The position numbers and the translations under genes were made by a program. The notes beneath the pieces are model-generated. The model saw only the letters and a list, made by a program, of their open reading frames with translations. It had not been told where the DNA came from and did no database searches. A stretch of DNA of 14,422 nucleotides, from contig CAZWAR010000076.1 of NCBI GenBank assembly GCA_964631965.1, positions 1 to 14,422 of the forward strand. Reading direction: 5' to 3'. Source of the stretch: CAIQPS01 sp964631965. GTDB taxonomy: Bacteria; Actinomycetota; Thermoleophilia; RBG-16-64-13. Of the stretch, positions 13,029 to 14,422 are shown in pieces (position 1 is the stretch's first letter; every line of letters begins with the position of its first letter).

Positions 13029-14243
13029 TCAGCCCTCGACCTGCACTTCCACCTGACCGGAGCTCATCGTCTCGATCAGCAGGCTCACCCCGTTGGCGGC
13101 GGTGTCGTATCCCGCCGTCTCCCACACGCCTTCGTCGCCGCTGCCCGACATGCGCATGAGCCCGTCGGGCAGTTTCACGTTCCCGGACGAGACCTGGCGC
13201 ACTTCGACCCGCAGCGCCTGACCGTTTCTGACGACGAGCGAGAAATCTCCGCTCGAGCCTCGGAAGCGTATGTCCAGCGAGGAGTCGTTGCCGACAGTCA
13301 CCTTTGTATCGCCTGAACTCATCTGTATGTTCATGATCGACGCCGACCGGTCGGGCGCGAGGACTTCCATGCGCCCGGAACTGCTCTGGAGATCCACCTC
13401 GGGGAGGGTGGCACTGAGTTGATCCCCGCCCGGCAACACCACCTGGCTATCGCCCGAACTGGCGTCCAACTCCAACTTGCGCAACTCCAGCCCGGTGAGG
13501 TCGATAGTGTTGGAGCCCGACGACGCCAACACGAGGATGTTCAAGGGCACGTTCGGTGCCAGACCGATGTCCCAGGGCTTCTCGGTATCGGCCCCGATGC
13601 GCTGCCACCATTGCCAGCCATTGTCGGAACGGAGGGTCACCGTCTTGCTGGTATCTCCCTCGGCACTGAACTTGACAGTCCCACGGTGAGTGATGGTCGC
13701 GGCCAGGAGTGGACGATTCGGACCCGTAGCTTCCGGTAGCGCGTGGATCGAGGTGGTGTAGCCGGACAGCGTCAGCTCGATCTGCGCCTGGGTGGCGTCA
13801 CCCAGAGGGGTGCTGAGACTCTCGGTCTTGAGCTCGGTGTCCCCCACCCATCCCAAGCCCGGGCCGATACCCATGAGCACGATGATGATGGCGAGCGCGA
13901 CCACCGCAACGACCGCGCCCGCGACCGGCGAACGATGTCCCAGGATGAGGTCCACCCCTATCGCGATGATGAAGACCGGCCATACGAGTCCGACCACGGC
14001 GAGATTGGAGGCCGAGAATACGTCTAAGCTGTACAGGAGCCAGATGACCCCGGCCCCTATGAGGATCAAGGGCCAGAAGAGCGAACGGTAGCGGTACCTC
14101 CGGCTCCTCCTGGAACCGGGCTGCCCCGGACCTGGCTGCCCCGGACCTTGCTGATAGGGACCTTGTTGATAGGGACCCTGGGCCGGAGGACCGGGCTGCG
14201 CGGGCGGTGCGCCCGGTGAGGATGTCGGTTTGTAGTTCTCCAT
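13029..14243 (-). CDS. Membrane protein with LiaI/LiaF-like helices and toastrack/DUF4097-like exterior domain
   Basis: A 404-residue protein heading the minus-strand operon. The start ATG 14243 has GGGAGAGG upstream. A further in-frame ATG at 14273 lacks support. Residues 10-45 are a Gly/Pro/Gln/Tyr-rich tail. A basic patch (RRSRRYRYR) leads into three membrane segments (about 54-72, 80-101 and 106-126), the layout of LiaI-LiaF/DUF5668-type regions. The rest is extracytoplasmic, beta-rich and repetitive. SSG or SSGD motifs recur about every 20-30 residues (ASSGSNTID, ASSGDSQVV, SSSGRMEV, MSSGDTKVTV, GSSGDFSL, VSSGNVKL, MSSGQVEV), typical of the toastrack/DUF4097 parallel-beta fold. Such proteins sense or buffer envelope stress and often occur with PspC, which is the last gene of this operon. 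It ends two bases before the GTG of the rhodanese fusion. Confidence 0.85.
   Translation of the reverse strand: MENYKPTSSPGAPPAQPGPPAQGPYQQGPYQQGPGQPGPGQPGSRRSRRYRYRSLFWPLILIGAGVIWLLYSLDVFSASNLAVVGLVWPVFIIAIGVDLILGHRSPVAGAVVAVVALAIIIVLMGIGPGLGWVGDTELKTESLSTPLGDATQAQIELTLSGYTTSIHALPEATGPNRPLLAATITHRGTVKFSAEGDTSKTVTLRSDNGWQWWQRIGADTEKPWDIGLAPNVPLNILVLASSGSNTIDLTGLELRKLELDASSGDSQVVLPGGDQLSATLPEVDLQSSSGRMEVLAPDRSASIMNIQMSSGDTKVTVGNDSSLDIRFRGSSGDFSLVVRNGQALRVEVRQVSSGNVKLPDGLMRMSGSGDEGVWETAGYDTAANGVSLLIETMSSGQVEVQVEG
14120..14179 (-). repeat. Four tandem 15-base repeats in the N-terminal tail of the toastrack protein
   Basis: Four consecutive 15-base units start at 14120, 14135, 14150 and 14165. 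The first two are nearly identical (GCTGCCCCGGACCT core) and the last two are nearly identical (TGATAGGGACC core). They encode pentapeptide copies of the form GPYQQ and GPGQP before the first membrane helix. Expansion or contraction in frame is likely. Confidence 0.85.
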
Positions 14244-14345
14244 GGACGCCTCTCCCTTGTGGACGCGCAACATAGCGTAGATTTATGATGGACCGCGAGC
14301 CACCTTTCGCGCAACCGTGCCCGGCCGATGAAGCTTCGGGCGAAC

Positions 14346-14350
14346 GGAGG
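14346..14350 (+). promoter_or_regulatory. Ribosome-binding site of the partial gdhA
   Basis: GGAGG at 14346-14350 lies five bases before ATG 14356 and fixes the start of the last, truncated gene. Confidence 0.8.
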
Positions 14351-14355
14351 AACGT

Positions 14356-14422
14356 ATGCGGGACTATGCCGGTGAGATCCTCTCCCTGGTCAAGGCCAAG
14401 AACCCCGCGGAGCCGGAGTTCC
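14356..14422 (+). CDS. gdhA: Glutamate dehydrogenase, N-terminal fragment
   Basis: Only 22 codons are present before the window ends: MRDYAGEILSLVKAKNPAEP and onward. The pattern of a short helix followed by V-K-x-[KR]-[ND]-P-x-[EQ]-x-E-F matches the N-terminus of NADP-type hexameric glutamate dehydrogenases, which convert 2-oxoglutarate and ammonium to glutamate. The gene is divergent from the toastrack operon across a 112-base intergenic region in which I see no convincing promoter hexamers. The assignment rests on a short match, so it is moderate. Confidence 0.65.
   Translation, partial: MRDYAGEILSLVKAKNPAEPEF

Noticed and set aside
14244..14355. Divergent promoters between the toastrack operon and gdhA.
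   Set aside because: Promoters must be in or near this region, but I found no convincing paired hexamers on either strand.

Overview
The window is GC-rich, densely packed bacterial DNA with short intergenic gaps and many 4-base start/stop overlaps. A Nur-type nickel regulator with its operator, split glycine decarboxylase subunits, a flavodiiron protein, an iron-sulfur flavoprotein and UGA-selenocysteine decoding suggest an uncultured, anaerobic or microaerophilic bacterium. A deep-branching actinobacterial lineage is my best guess, held with low certainty.

Layout. Positions 2-265 (+) are the 3' end of a phosphoketolase. Positions 373-3347 (+) hold gcvPA and gcvPB, the two halves of glycine decarboxylase, followed by a STAS-domain anti-sigma-factor-antagonist-like protein (3417-3770, +). 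Convergent to it is selD (4900-3815, -). Its true reading frame passes through an in-frame TGA at the catalytic position, so it is a selenocysteine-containing selenophosphate synthetase. A divergent intergenic region carries a near-perfect Nur box over the start of a Fur-family regulator (5095-5508, +). Next comes a translationally coupled nickel/cobalt ECF transporter: cbiM/nikM with a PDGLE (CbiN-like) extension, cbiQ and cbiO (5526-8148, +).

From 14243 down to 8231 seven genes run on the minus strand as one apparent operon. In order of transcription they are: a membrane protein with a toastrack/DUF4097-like SSG-repeat exterior; a GNAT-GNAT-rhodanese fusion; a SAM-dependent methyltransferase; a flavodiiron protein (FprA); a 4Fe-4S flavoprotein (Isf type); a small zinc-ribbon protein; and a PspC-domain protein. 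The window ends with the first codons of a glutamate dehydrogenase (+), divergent from this operon.

The main discovery is in the minus-strand operon. The GNAT-GNAT-rhodanese protein appears to stop at a TGA inside the rhodanese active-site loop, but the same frame continues with a perfect rhodanese C-terminus. It then ends in a stop that overlaps the methyltransferase start as ATGA. With a Sec-type SelD in the same window, the TGA is best read as selenocysteine (Sec400), giving a Cys395-X4-Sec400 active loop. The genes around it (flavodiiron protein, Fe-S flavoprotein, methyltransferase, zinc ribbon) suggest a redox or sulfur/selenium-handling operon linked to PspC/toastrack envelope-stress membrane proteins. 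The parts are recognisable, but I do not know the combination as a described system.
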